Shown piece by piece: positions 26,531 to 35,561 of a stretch of DNA of 64,000 nucleotides (position 1 is the stretch's first letter; every line of letters starts with the position of its first letter). A program made the translations under genes and the position numbers. The notes under the pieces were generated by a model. The model was given only the letters and a program-made list of their open reading frames with translations, was not told the origin of the DNA and did not search any database. This DNA is from an uncultured Bacilli bacterium. GTDB taxonomy: Bacteria > Bacillota_I > Bacilli_A > RF39 > UBA660. The stretch is from the NCBI GenBank assembly GCA_934153945.1, contig CAKPFM010000001.1:157674-221673 (forward strand), written 5' to 3'.

Positions 26531-27364
26531 TTAATTTCTAAATAATACAATTGTTTTTTCTTTACCATATTTTTCATAATCTTCTTGTGATTTAGTTTCA
26601 ATATAATTTTCTATCATTTCTTGTTTAAAATTAAGCAATAGTTTTATAAATTCTTTATCATGTAAAAAGTTAATAAATCCATCACTATATAATAATATTA
26701 GGTCATTTTTTTCTAAAAATAATTGACCATGTTGTATAAATTGAATTGCTTCTTCTTCGCCCGTTATAGCTCCATATGAAACACACTTACCGTTTTGAAT
26801 GTTATTTAAATTGTTTCGATAATCTCTTCTAACTATGACTCTTGCTTCTGGTAAATTCCATGAAATGCCAATATTATTTATAAATGGATCACTATAGATT
26901 TCTTTGTCATTATCTGTTTGAAACTTAATATTTCCTAAATTGTCGTATACAATTACTCCACAGTCACATATATATGCATAATTTAAAATATTATTTTCAA
27001 TGTTTATACAAGATGCTACTGCACCATAATAATCATTTTGTAAATAATCACATTTATTTATATATTTTTCATTTAATATATGTACATTTTTATTACATTC
27101 AATTAATTTTTCCATCAATGTACCTTGAGTTTTAGAGAAAGTATCACATATTACTCTAGCGGCTAATTCAGCACCACTCGGTCTTGGATATTTTTCTAAA
27201 AAATCTTGTTTTGTACAAAGAGAAAAATCATTAATTCCTATAGGATCTCTAGTTATTCCATCAGCAATTATTGCTTCATTTTCTGAAGCATAAAACTGAT
27301 CTTCAATAGGAAAATTGCAATTAGAAGTTGCTATATTATCAAATGTATTTTTATATATTAACAT
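26531..27364 (-). CDS. PP2C-like serine/threonine phosphatase
   Basis: The 277-residue product has a PPM-phosphatase layout: EAIIADGITRD near 29-39 (metal Asp), DYYGAVASCINIENN near 108-122, VSYGAITGEEEAIQF and the final metal-site strand DLILLYSDGFINFL near 221-234. The core GDxHxG form of eukaryotic PP2C is not obvious, so it is a divergent member. The first 18 residues are identical to those of the unknown protein at 27548-28057 because the start region was duplicated (see the repeats). It lies downstream of a remnant of the phosphoketolase end. It may regulate a kinase partner, none of which is adjacent. Confidence 0.75.
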   Translation of the reverse strand: MLIYKNTFDNIATSNCNFPIEDQFYASENEAIIADGITRDPIGINDFSLCTKQDFLEKYPRPSGAELAARVICDTFSKTQGTLMEKLIECNKNVHILNEKYINKCDYLQNDYYGAVASCINIENNILNYAYICDCGVIVYDNLGNIKFQTDNDKEIYSDPFINNIGISWNLPEARVIVRRDYRNNLNNIQNGKCVSYGAITGEEEAIQFIQHGQLFLEKNDLILLYSDGFINFLHDKEFIKLLLNFKQEMIENYIETKSQEDYEKYGKEKTIVLFRN

Positions 27365-27513
27365 ATTAATTATCTCCTTACTTATTTGCTATAGAATTTT
27401 GCCATGTCCAGTTTTTTACTTCTTCTAGATCATCGCCATATTCTTTTATATATTCTTTATGTTTTACTAATTTATTTTTACACCATTGACTGTATAACGC
27501 TTCTATTACCTAT
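27311..27513. repeat. direct repeat, copy 1 (xfp end plus start of PP2C)
   Basis: About 200 bases are nearly identical (a handful of mismatches until the last 25 bases) to 28004-28207. The block contains the last ~43 codons of phosphoketolase, the gap, the ribosome binding site AAGGAGATAAT and the first 18 codons of the next gene. The original junction was copied, and about 490 bases of other DNA now lie between the copies. Confidence 0.9.
27378..27513 (-). pseudogene. remnant of the phosphoketolase C-terminus
   Basis: Read leftward this stretch encodes about 43 residues ending in VKNWTWQNSIANK and a TAA, nearly the same as the real phosphoketolase end (VKNWTWQDSIENK). It has no start and cannot be a separate gene. 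Its last bases include the ribosome binding site used by the PP2C gene. Several transitions separate it from the intact gene, so the duplication is not recent. Confidence 0.85.
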
Positions 27514-27547
27514 AAAATTTAAAAATAATGCAAATCTTAAACTAGAA

Positions 27548-28057
27548 TTAGTTTTTCTTTTTTGTTAATACTGGTCCTTGTTCTTTATTTTTTTTATAAA
27601 AGGAATTCAAATTATCAATTATTTCTTCTAATGTATATTTTTTTTGTATTAATTCTAAATATCTTTTTCTTACTTCATAAAATGACATGAAAGCATCCAT
27701 AGGTAATAAATTAGTTTTTATTATATGTCTTCTATCACACAAAGGCATTTTATAATCTTTATGTTTACCACAGTCTAAACATATGCATTCATAATAAACA
27801 TTATTTTCCATATCATTCGAATACTTTTCAGATACATCATCTATGTATAGTAAAGCTTTATGTCGCTCTAATTTACAAGACCTATATTTTTTTCTATCAT
27901 CTTCATCAAATACTATAACTTCATATAATTTCTTTTCAATTTCATCTTGTTTAGATATTACTTCTTGTAATGTATTTTTCACTGTAACTTTTGCTTCTTC
28001 TAAAAAATTGCAATTAGAAGTTGCTATGTTATCAAACGTATTTTTATATATTAACAT
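27548..28057 (-). CDS. chimeric hypothetical protein, 169 aa
   Basis: The first 18 residues (MLIYKNTFDNIATSNCNF) are the start of the PP2C protein and the rest is unrelated, so the start was supplied by the duplicated junction. The body has a coiled, charged helix (about 20-75), then a zinc-ribbon-like cysteine set: YYECICLDCGKHK near 88-100 and PLCDRRH near 104-110. It ends in a basic helical tail. It begins only 13 bases after the phosphoketolase stop. It may be a new gene made by insertion of foreign DNA at the xfp/PP2C junction; the original start of the inserted gene is lost. Confidence 0.7.
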   Translation of the reverse strand: MLIYKNTFDNIATSNCNFLEEAKVTVKNTLQEVISKQDEIEKKLYEVIVFDEDDRKKYRSCKLERHKALLYIDDVSEKYSNDMENNVYYECICLDCGKHKDYKMPLCDRRHIIKTNLLPMDAFMSFYEVRKRYLELIQKKYTLEEIIDNLNSFYKKNKEQGPVLTKKKN

Positions 28058-28207
28058 ATCAATTATCTCCTTACTTATTTTCTATAGAATCTTGCCATGT
28101 CCAGTTTTTTACTTCTTCTAGATCATCGCCATATTCTTTTATATATTCTTTATGTTCTACTAATTTATCTTTACACCATTGATTTAGTATAGCACTTCTA
28201 TTACCTA
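28004..28207. repeat. direct repeat, copy 2 (functional xfp end)
   Basis: This is the partner of 27311-27513. Here the phosphoketolase frame is intact and ends at 28071; the same start region opens the chimeric gene at 28057. Mismatches to copy 1 are mostly transitions. Confidence 0.9.
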
Positions 28208-30437
28208 ATTGTGGTAAATATTTTAAAGCATCCATTACTAAATGGTATCTATCTAATTCATTTTGTACTCTCATATCAAAAGGTGTTGTAATTGTACCTT
28301 CTTCTTTATATCCATGTACATGTAAATCTTTATTTGTTCTTTTATAAGTTAATTGATGAATTAGTGATGGATATCCGTGAAAAGCAAATATTATTGGTTT
28401 ATTTTTAGTAAATAATAAATCATAATCTTCATTTGTTAATCCATGTGGATGTTCTAGATTAGATTGTAATCTCATTAAATCTACAACATTTACAACTCTA
28501 ATTTTTAGTTCTGGAAAATTGTTTCTTAAAATTGATACAGCTGCTAGTGTTTCAAGAGTTGGAGTATCACCACAACAAGCCATTACTATATCAGTTTCAC
28601 TATTTTGATCGTTACTTGCCCAATCCCAAATACCAATTCCTTGTGTACAATGTTTTACAGCTTGTTCCATATTTAACCATTGTGGACGTGGATGTTTACT
28701 AGCAATAATTACATTAATATAATTTTTACTTTTGATACAATGGTCAAAACAAGATAATAAACAGTTAGCATCTGGTGGCAAATACATTCTTACTATATCT
28801 GCTTTTTTAGTTACTAAATGATTTAGAAATCCTGGATCTTGATGTGTGTATCCATTATGATCTTGTTGCCATATATGACTTGATAATACATAGTTAAGTG
28901 AAGCTATAGGAGCTCTCCAAGGTAATTCTTTTGTTACTTTTAACCATTTAGCATGTTGACTAGCCATTGAATCTACTATTCTTATAAATGCTTCATATGA
29001 ATGGAAAAATCCATGTCTACCTGTTAATAAATATCCTTCTAACCATCCTTCACAAGCATGTTCTGAAAGATATGAATCAAGAACTCTACCATCTGTAGCT
29101 AAAAATTCATCAGTGTCTAAAGTTTTAGTATCCCATTTTCTATTTGTTGCTTCAAATATATAATTTAATCTATTTGATAAAGCTTCATCTGGTCCAAATA
29201 CTCTGAAGTTTTTTTTGTCATCGTTTAGTTTAATAACATCTCTTACGTATGCTCCTAATTCTTTCATATCTTGAGCCATTACACTTCCAGGATATTCTAC
29301 ATTAACACCATATTTTCTAAAGTCTGGCGTTCTTAGTTCTTCTAATAGTTTACCACCATTTGCATGTGGATTTGAACCCATTCTTCTATCACCTGTTGGA
29401 GCTAAAGCTTTTAATTCTGGAAATAGTTTACCACTTACATCAAATAGTTCATCTGGTTTATAGCTTTTTAACCAATTTTCTAGCAATTTTAAATTAATTT
29501 CTGGGTTATCATTAATTACTACTGGTACTTGATGAGCTCTAAAGCTATTTTCAATCATTTTACCATCTACTTCTTTAGGTCCTGTCCAACCTTTTGGTGT
29601 TTTTAAAATAACTATTGGCCATACTGGTTTTCTATCACCATTTTTGATTTTCTTTATTTTTTTAATTACAGTATCTAATGTATATGCCATTTTTTGATGC
29701 ATTATTTTAGGATTGTCTCCTTCTACTATATATGGTTCATAACCACATCCTTCAAAAAATGATATTAATTCTTTTTCTGGAATTCTAGCAAATACTGTTG
29801 GGTTAGCAATTTTATATCCATTTAAGTGAAGTATTGGTAGTACCACACCATCTGTTTTTGGATTTAAAAATTTATTGAAGTGCCAACTTGTAGCTAGTGG
29901 GCCTGTTTCAGCTTCTCCATCTCCTACTACACAAGCTGCTATTAAATCTGGATTATCTAATACTGCTCCAAAAGCATGTGACAAACTATATCCTAGTTCT
30001 CCCCCTTCATGTATTGATCCTGGTGTTTCTGGCGCAACGTGACTAGAAATTCCTCCTGGAAATGAAAATTGTTTAAATAGTTTTTGCATACCTTCTATAT
30101 CTTCAGTTATATTAGGATATACTTCACTATAACTTCCTTCTAGGTAAGTGTTTGCTACCATCGCATTACCGCCATGTCCTGGTCCTGATAAATATATCAT
30201 ATTTAAATCATATTTTTTGATAATTCTATTTAAATGAACATATATAAAATTTTGTCCTGGTACTGTTCCAAAGTGTCCTACAACGTTTTTTTTGACATTT
30301 TCTATAGTCAATGGTTCTCTAAGTAATGGATTACTTCTTAAATATAGTTGTCCAACTGATAAATAGTTTGCTGCTCTAAAGTATCTATCAATATTTTCTA
30401 CTTCTGTTTTTGTTAATACATTTTTATATTGTTTCAT
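28071..30437 (-). CDS. xfp: phosphoketolase (xylulose-5-P/fructose-6-P type)
   Basis: Thiamine-diphosphate enzyme that splits xylulose-5-phosphate (or fructose-6-phosphate) to acetyl-phosphate, giving ATP through acetate kinase. The 788-residue product is full length. Family phrases: YLSGPGHGGNAM near 77-88, SFPGGISSHVAPETPGSIHEGGELGYSLSHA (130-160), CVVGDGEAETGPLATSWH (ThDP binding, about 169-186), and QDHNGYTHQDPGFLNH near 520-535. It starts after AAGGAGAATAGAT. It points to heterofermentative or bifid-type sugar use next to pyruvate kinase. Whether it uses the C5 or C6 substrate, or both, cannot be told from sequence. Confidence 0.95.
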   Translation of the reverse strand: MKQYKNVLTKTEVENIDRYFRAANYLSVGQLYLRSNPLLREPLTIENVKKNVVGHFGTVPGQNFIYVHLNRIIKKYDLNMIYLSGPGHGGNAMVANTYLEGSYSEVYPNITEDIEGMQKLFKQFSFPGGISSHVAPETPGSIHEGGELGYSLSHAFGAVLDNPDLIAACVVGDGEAETGPLATSWHFNKFLNPKTDGVVLPILHLNGYKIANPTVFARIPEKELISFFEGCGYEPYIVEGDNPKIMHQKMAYTLDTVIKKIKKIKNGDRKPVWPIVILKTPKGWTGPKEVDGKMIENSFRAHQVPVVINDNPEINLKLLENWLKSYKPDELFDVSGKLFPELKALAPTGDRRMGSNPHANGGKLLEELRTPDFRKYGVNVEYPGSVMAQDMKELGAYVRDVIKLNDDKKNFRVFGPDEALSNRLNYIFEATNRKWDTKTLDTDEFLATDGRVLDSYLSEHACEGWLEGYLLTGRHGFFHSYEAFIRIVDSMASQHAKWLKVTKELPWRAPIASLNYVLSSHIWQQDHNGYTHQDPGFLNHLVTKKADIVRMYLPPDANCLLSCFDHCIKSKNYINVIIASKHPRPQWLNMEQAVKHCTQGIGIWDWASNDQNSETDIVMACCGDTPTLETLAAVSILRNNFPELKIRVVNVVDLMRLQSNLEHPHGLTNEDYDLLFTKNKPIIFAFHGYPSLIHQLTYKRTNKDLHVHGYKEEGTITTPFDMRVQNELDRYHLVMDALKYLPQLGNRSAILNQWCKDKLVEHKEYIKEYGDDLEEVKNWTWQDSIENK

Positions 30438-30459
30438 ATCTATTCTCCTTACTATATCA

Positions 30460-30488
30460 ATTATATAATAATTAATTTAAAACTGCAA
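30460..30488 (-). promoter_or_regulatory. promoter of xfp
   Basis: On the minus strand TTGCAG and TATAAT are separated by 17 bases, 22 bases before the xfp ATG. Confidence 0.6.
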
Positions 30489-30532
30489 TTAATTTGTAAT
30501 CTAAATTTTTTATATTTTTTACTTTACAGGTA

Positions 30533-30561
30533 TTGTCAAAAATATTTAATTATGTTATTAT
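30533..30561 (+). promoter_or_regulatory. promoter of tRNA-Met
   Basis: TTGTCA at 30533-30538 and TATTAT at 30556-30561 have a 17-base spacer, about 35 bases before the mature tRNA. Confidence 0.5.
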
Positions 30562-30600
30562 TATATTGTTCAGTTGATGAATTGTCATATAGAATGTTAT

Positions 30601-30677
30601 GGCGAGGTAGCTCAGTTGGCTAGAGCAATCGGTTCATACCCGGTCGGTCGAGGGTTCGAATCCCCCTCTCGCTACCA
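30601..30677 (+). tRNA. tRNA-Met(CAT), elongator type
   Basis: A 77-base cloverleaf with encoded CCA. The acceptor pair is GGCGAGG against TCTCGCT, with G-U pairs at the ends. The D-arm begins GCTC, the anticodon loop reads TTCATAC and the T-loop TTCGAAT. The GGTTCATACCC anticodon arm matches Bacillus elongator tRNA-Met. There is one A-C mismatch in the T stem (GAGGG against CCCCC). No other tRNA lies beside it. Confidence 0.95.
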
Positions 30678-30686
30678 TATGAAATT

Positions 30687-30716
30687 AAACTAATTCAAAT
30701 TGAATTAGTTTTTTTT
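30687..30716 (+). terminator. intrinsic terminator of tRNA-Met
   Basis: ACTAATTC/GAATTAGT forms around a 5-base loop and runs into T8. Confidence 0.85.
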
Positions 30717-30828
30717 GTAATAAAAACTTAATAGTATATAAACAAAAAAAATCTATGTTATAATCATTTATGAGGAGCAAAAGAGTTCATTATGATGGAA
30801 ATAATAATTAATAAAATAGGAGTAAATT

Positions 30829-31542
30829 ATGAAATTACAATTTGAATGTAAAGAATATAAAATATACTGTCCAAATACATTGATTCCATTAGTAACTGAA
30901 ATGAAAAATATTTTTTTGATAAAAATTGAAGAATACAAAAAATTATTTAATGTAGATCAATTGAATCAAATTACAATTAATTATTTTGATGATATAAATA
31001 ACTTTCGTGATTTTATATATTCAATAAGAGGTAAAAAAGAATCTTTACCTATGTATGCTAAAGGTACATTTGATATGGGAATGATAAATGGATATGTTGA
31101 TAAAAATAATCAAACTTTAAGATTATATAATGCTAATCACGAATTATTTCACATTTTATATTTAAAATATATCTTAAAAAATGATTTTTCTAAAAGAATT
31201 ACTTGGTACGATGAAGGTATGGCTCAATTTTTATCAGGTGAAAAAGATTATTTATTAAATTTTGATAAATTTAAAAATTATTATATAAAGGTTAAAGAAG
31301 AAACAATAATTATACCAAAACTAAATGAAATTAAGCATGGCATAGATTTTTGCAATAATAATTATAATGGATATGATTTATCATATTTATGCATTCGATA
31401 TTTAAATGAAATTTTAAACGATAATGAGTTTAAAAATTTAATGAATAATTTTGATAAAATAAAAGATTATGGAAATAACATAATATCTAATATGTTTTTA
31501 TATTATGATGATATTCTATTTAATAAAAAGAAAACTATATAA
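30829..31542 (+). CDS. putative zinc metallopeptidase (HExxH), 237 aa
   Basis: Zinc motif HELFH at residues 104-108, with a likely third ligand Glu129 in WYDEGMAQFLSG, is the gluzincin layout of the peptidase MA clan. There is no signal peptide or membrane segment, so it seems to be cytoplasmic. The domain before it (1-100) and the helical tail (135-237) are unassigned. A TATAAT box is present about 70 bases upstream; the ribosome binding site is AGGAGTAAATT. It is followed by a small unknown gene after 32 bases, also rightward. The substrate is unknown. Confidence 0.75.
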   Translation: MKLQFECKEYKIYCPNTLIPLVTEMKNIFLIKIEEYKKLFNVDQLNQITINYFDDINNFRDFIYSIRGKKESLPMYAKGTFDMGMINGYVDKNNQTLRLYNANHELFHILYLKYILKNDFSKRITWYDEGMAQFLSGEKDYLLNFDKFKNYYIKVKEETIIIPKLNEIKHGIDFCNNNYNGYDLSYLCIRYLNEILNDNEFKNLMNNFDKIKDYGNNIISNMFLYYDDILFNKKKTI

Positions 31543-31574
31543 TATATAAGACAAATAATATAGGAGGTATTAAA

Positions 31575-32267
31575 GTGTTGGAGCAAGAAAGAATTATAAA
31601 ACTAATAAATACTATTGAAGAATTATTTGATTATGACGATATTGATGATATTACAATGACTAGTGATTATGACAATAATTTAAAATTATTTAGTAAAAAA
31701 TTATATGAAATTTTTAATACAAAATTAGCAAATGAAGAATTAGATATGATATCTAAAATAGACAAAATAGAAATATTTTATTGTGATATGGTAGAAGAAT
31801 ATAAAAATAATGAAATAAGAAAACAAATTGTTCAATACTTAGATACTAAGCCTCTTTATTTTGACTTTAATTTAGTAAAAAAATATATTAAGGATAATTA
31901 TAAATTAGCAAAATATATAAAAGATAAAGATAAAATATTAGAACTGTTAGATTTAAATGAAAAAGTTATTTTAGTTATGGATTCTAAATATTTAACAGAG
32001 AATTTAATATTAAAGCAAATGAAAAAAAGTAATTTTATTACCGAAATATTTTTAGGTATGCACGAAAATAATGATATATATGAATTTTCAATGTTTTATA
32101 AAAATAATAATGAAATAAATAGTTTATTATATGAACAAGCATTAAATTATCTAAAAGAAGATATTTATAAAATCATACATTCATCTGATTTAGTTAAAAA
32201 TAATAATGATATAGCAAAATTTGTATTAAGTATTGATCCTAAATTTAAAGTTTATTTAAATAAATAA
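31575..32267 (+). CDS. hypothetical protein, 230 aa
   Basis: Starts with GTG seven bases after GGAGG. It is helical, with acidic N-terminal stretches (FDYDDIDDITM near 18-28) and no recognised motif, signal or membrane segment. The centre has DLNEKVILVMDSKYL, one strand-like element. Its close position after the metallopeptidase gene, and the clear terminator behind it, suggest they form one transcript. I could not recognise the family. Confidence 0.65.
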   Translation: MLEQERIIKLINTIEELFDYDDIDDITMTSDYDNNLKLFSKKLYEIFNTKLANEELDMISKIDKIEIFYCDMVEEYKNNEIRKQIVQYLDTKPLYFDFNLVKKYIKDNYKLAKYIKDKDKILELLDLNEKVILVMDSKYLTENLILKQMKKSNFITEIFLGMHENNDIYEFSMFYKNNNEINSLLYEQALNYLKEDIYKIIHSSDLVKNNNDIAKFVLSIDPKFKVYLNK

Positions 32268-32286
32268 AATAATTTAATTTGTTAAT

Positions 32287-32312
32287 AAAAAAGAACATTC
32301 TAGTTCTTTTTT
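32287..32312. terminator. bidirectional terminator
   Basis: AAAAAAGAAC/GTTCTTTTTT is a perfect 10-bp stem with a 6-base loop between convergent genes. Confidence 0.9.
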
Positions 32313-32315
32313 AGG

Positions 32316-33296
32316 TTAATATAAATTGTTAATTTTTTTAACTAATTTTCTACATGATTCTACTTCACTATTTGAACAATTAGTATATTTTGCTATTTCT
32401 TCTATACTTGCTGTAGATGGTAAATTATAGCTTGTTGCATGCATTATTTTGCTAATTATAGTTAATGCTTCTTTTTGATTACTTGTAGATTTTATAGTGT
32501 TTTTTATTTCTTCACCAATAATTATAATTTTCTTTTTAACATCTTCTCTAATTTTTATTGGTTCATTTATTTGCATAATTTCACCTAACGGAAATAATTC
32601 AAATATGAGATTTGATAAACTAATAGACACAGGAAATTTTCTTTTACTAGAAAACGAAAAACTATAATCATCAACTGATATCGAAAATTTATATAAAATA
32701 GATAACATAGTTTGAATTTTAAGATTAATATTTTCGTCACTAAAATCAGGATTTTCATTATAAAATAATTTATACATTTCTACTATTGTTTTTGCATTTT
32801 GATCTAATTCGATAGGCTCTATGCAATTCAATGTTTCTATTTCTTTTAGAACTTCAGTGATTTTATTAGATATATCACTAACATTTGAATAATCTATTAT
32901 ATTATTATTAGAATCAGTAAATGTAAAACTTATATTATTGTTAGAAGTATATTTAACAGAAAAATTTTCGTTAAAATTATTAACTGAAACTTTTTCAGTT
33001 TTTTCAAATAAAGACATATGATAATTATCAAATTTTATAGTCTCTTCTACTTTACTGTTTTGGTAATTTAAAATTAATAGTTGTTCATCATATTCCCGTA
33101 GTATTGTTCTTAAAAATCTTACATTTGTAATCATATCTTCATGATTTTTTATCTGATTCATAAATTTTGTAATTAATTTATGAACTTTATTTGTGTCAAC
33201 CACATCATTTTTTTGATTACCTTCATATTTAAATTCAAAAATATATCCGTTTTTACTATGTATGGATTCATTAAATTTCACTTTGTTTAAATTCAT
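32316..33296 (-). CDS. hypothetical protein, paralogue of 9160-9657, plus extra C-terminal domain
   Basis: The start is placed at the ATG at 33296, after AGGAGAATTAAT. The 326-residue protein has an N-terminal half (about 15-140) related to the smaller unknown protein at 9160-9657: both have a KYTSNNN-type phrase, a preceding long helix and an alternation of short strands. The C-terminal half (about 170-326) is extra and looks like a helical DNA- or protein-binding tail (EEIAKYTNCSNSEVESCRKLVKKI near 296-319, similar to a helix-turn-helix). No transmembrane segment. It is a one-gene unit, and function is unknown. Confidence 0.6.
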   Translation of the reverse strand: MNLNKVKFNESIHSKNGYIFEFKYEGNQKNDVVDTNKVHKLITKFMNQIKNHEDMITNVRFLRTILREYDEQLLILNYQNSKVEETIKFDNYHMSLFEKTEKVSVNNFNENFSVKYTSNNNISFTFTDSNNNIIDYSNVSDISNKITEVLKEIETLNCIEPIELDQNAKTIVEMYKLFYNENPDFSDENINLKIQTMLSILYKFSISVDDYSFSFSSKRKFPVSISLSNLIFELFPLGEIMQINEPIKIREDVKKKIIIIGEEIKNTIKSTSNQKEALTIISKIMHATSYNLPSTASIEEIAKYTNCSNSEVESCRKLVKKINNLY

Positions 33297-33385
33297 ATTA
33301 ATTCTCCTATATGTTCTTATCATACTATAAATAATGTTTTTTATTAATTAATTTAAGTTTAGTATTTCTACTAAAATTATCAAAT

Positions 33386-34240
33386 TTAAATAATTCTATT
33401 TTTTATTTTTGTTTTATTATCTTCTATTTTATAAATTCGATTCATAATTTCATCAATTTCATTTTTACTAAGATTTAACCCTAATTTTTTATTAAATTCA
33501 TCTATAAATCTTGTAGCTCTTATATATCCCCTTTCAGGAATAGTTTTAGATGAATACAATAATTTTAAAGCAACTAATTGCAATATTTTATTTCTTAACT
33601 CAAAGTCACAATTATGATCATATATACAGTCTTCTAATTCTTTAAAATCTAAAATGTCATTATATTTGGTTTTAAATAAATCTAATACTTCTTCAAGATT
33701 AATACTATCGTTATTAACATATTTTTTTAAGGTAGTATCAACATCAACTTCACCTGTTTTTTCTTCAGCACTCAACAAAAATTGTTGAGATTTTACATGA
33801 TATTCTTCACAGTAACCATCGAAATTATCTTTTTTGTATATACTAATGCCTATCATATCAACGCATGTTTTTTCACCATTAACATTATAAAAACAATGAT
33901 AACCAGCTCCAGCACGGTAGGAACACTCTAACAACAATAATTGATCATGTGGTAATCTATATAATAGTTGCTCTATATTCATATACCTAGATAATGGCAG
34001 CATATTTTTAAAGTTAAAATATCTCACACCTTCATAAAATTCTAATTCACGTTCAGGGTATTTCATTTCATACCATGTAGTAATATTATCAATTAATTGT
34101 TGTAAATCTTCTATATCAGTAAAATAGTGATACCCTTTTTTAATAGAATCTTTAAACCATTTTAAAAATTCCTTATTATTTTCAATATCATACTTTTTTT
34201 CATCTTGTTTATAAAAATTTTCTGCTTCTTTAAATGTCAT
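33386..34240 (-). CDS. hypothetical protein, 284 aa
   Basis: It starts after AAAGGAGGTTTTT. Tyr/Phe-rich and acidic, with ESFxKxxxYHYF-like aromatic repeats near 20-45 and the phrase LLLLECSYRAGAGYHCFYNVNGEKTCVDMIG near 107-137. This contains two Cys and a His that could bind a metal. I do not recognise the family. It has a good ribosome binding site and clean codon use and is probably real. It is separate from its neighbours and has no linked genes that hint at function. Confidence 0.6.
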   Translation of the reverse strand: MTFKEAENFYKQDEKKYDIENNKEFLKWFKDSIKKGYHYFTDIEDLQQLIDNITTWYEMKYPERELEFYEGVRYFNFKNMLPLSRYMNIEQLLYRLPHDQLLLLECSYRAGAGYHCFYNVNGEKTCVDMIGISIYKKDNFDGYCEEYHVKSQQFLLSAEEKTGEVDVDTTLKKYVNNDSINLEEVLDLFKTKYNDILDFKELEDCIYDHNCDFELRNKILQLVALKLLYSSKTIPERGYIRATRFIDEFNKKLGLNLSKNEIDEIMNRIYKIEDNKTKIKNRII

Positions 34241-34359
34241 AAAAACCTCCTTTATATAAACTATTATATCATAATAATTATTTAAAAAGAAAGCTTTTAA
34301 TTTTATATAAAATTGGTTATAATATATTATGAAAATATATTAAGAAAGGATATGGTTAT

Positions 34360-35241
34360 ATGAAGTCAAAAGTTTATTTTACAAAAGAAATTACACCAGA
34401 TAGTTTAGTAAAAATCTATCAAGCGTTACAAATTGAATTAAAAGGAAATGTAGCTGTTAAACTACATTCTGGAGAAAAAGGTAATCAAAATTACATTAAA
34501 CCTGAATTTGTTAAACCTATTATTGAATATGTTAATGGTACAGTTGTAGAATGTAATACAGCTTATAATGGAGCTCGTAATTCTACTGAAAAACATGAAA
34601 AACTAATAGAAGAACATGGATGGAATAAATATTTTAATGTTGATATAATGGATAGTGAAGATAATGATTATGTCTTACCTATCCCAAATGGAAAAATATT
34701 AAAAGGAAATTATTTAGGAGAACATATTAAAAATTATGATTCAATGTTAGTTTTATCACATTTTAAGGGACATCCTATGGGTGGATATGGTGGAGCTTTA
34801 AAACAATTATCTATTGGATGTGCTTCATCTAGAGGAAAATCTTGGATTCATTCAGCTGGATATACTAAAGATCAAAATGTTCTATGGGACCATATTCCAG
34901 AACAAAATTTATTTCTAGAAAGTATGGCTGATGCTGCATCTTCAGTATATAATTTATTTAAAGGAAATATTGCTTTTATAAATATAATGTGTAATATGTC
35001 TGTTGACTGTGATTGTTGCGCTAAAGCAAAAGATCCTTGTATGAAAGATATTGGCGTACTTGCTAGTTTAGATCCTATAGCTATCGATCAAGCTTGTATC
35101 GATTTAGTAAAAGAATCTAACGATGAGGGTAAAAATCATTTACTAGAAAGAATTAATTCTAGAAACGGAATTCATACTATAGAAGCAGCTAGTGAATTAA
35201 ATTTTGGAAGCAGAGATTATGAATTAATTAATATTGATTAG
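34360..35241 (+). CDS. DUF362 family protein (iron-sulfur related)
   Basis: The 293-residue protein matches the DUF362 family: VAVKLHSGEKGNQNYIKPEF near 31-50, TVVECNTAYNGARNST near 66-81, LSHFKGHPMGGYGGALKQLSIGCASSRGK near 130-158. The Cys cluster MCNMSVDCDCCAKAKDPC near 204-221 replaces a ferredoxin pair and is likely an iron-sulfur binding site. Members are often found with ferredoxin-like domains in anaerobes; function is not settled. Its start follows AAGGATATGGTTAT. It is monocistronic, with a terminator right behind it. Confidence 0.82.
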   Translation: MKSKVYFTKEITPDSLVKIYQALQIELKGNVAVKLHSGEKGNQNYIKPEFVKPIIEYVNGTVVECNTAYNGARNSTEKHEKLIEEHGWNKYFNVDIMDSEDNDYVLPIPNGKILKGNYLGEHIKNYDSMLVLSHFKGHPMGGYGGALKQLSIGCASSRGKSWIHSAGYTKDQNVLWDHIPEQNLFLESMADAASSVYNLFKGNIAFINIMCNMSVDCDCCAKAKDPCMKDIGVLASLDPIAIDQACIDLVKESNDEGKNHLLERINSRNGIHTIEAASELNFGSRDYELINID

Positions 35242-35265
35242 AAGTTTTAAACTTCTTTTTTTAAT
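35239..35265 (+). terminator. intrinsic terminator of the DUF362 gene
   Basis: GAAGTTT/AAACTTC overlaps the stop and runs into T7. Confidence 0.7.
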
Positions 35266-35543
35266 TCATTTATTTCTTGTTGCATAGCTTTAACCATTTT
35301 TTCTAACATAATTATTGTTTCATTAATATTAGGGGTATTATCTACTCCTTCTTTGGGTTCATTTCCCCTTTCTTGTTGAACTTGTTTATAAAATGCATTA
35401 GTACATAATACTTGAGCAGCTAACATCAGCCAATTTCCTAAAGCATTTTGTTCATTAGCAGTTGTATCATCTATTAATAGATATCCAACTATTACAGCAC
35501 TAAATGAAAACAATTTAGGAGGAATATCTGGTATAAAACGCAT
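35247..35543 (-). CDS. small hypothetical membrane-associated protein, 98 aa
   Basis: It starts after AAGGAGGGATGTT with MRFIPDIPPKLFSFSAVIVGYLL, a hydrophobic region (about 12-25) and a second one near 36-50. The C-terminus, about 70-98, is a coiled helix (IMLEKMVKAMQQEINELKK). Layout: two membrane helices followed by a coiled coil. I recall proteins of this size and pattern in related low-GC genomes but cannot name the family. It is next to uvrC on the same strand, 18 bases downstream. Confidence 0.6.
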   Translation of the reverse strand: MRFIPDIPPKLFSFSAVIVGYLLIDDTTANEQNALGNWLMLAAQVLCTNAFYKQVQQERGNEPKEGVDNTPNINETIIMLEKMVKAMQQEINELKKEV

Positions 35544-35561
35544 AACATCCCTCCTTATATA

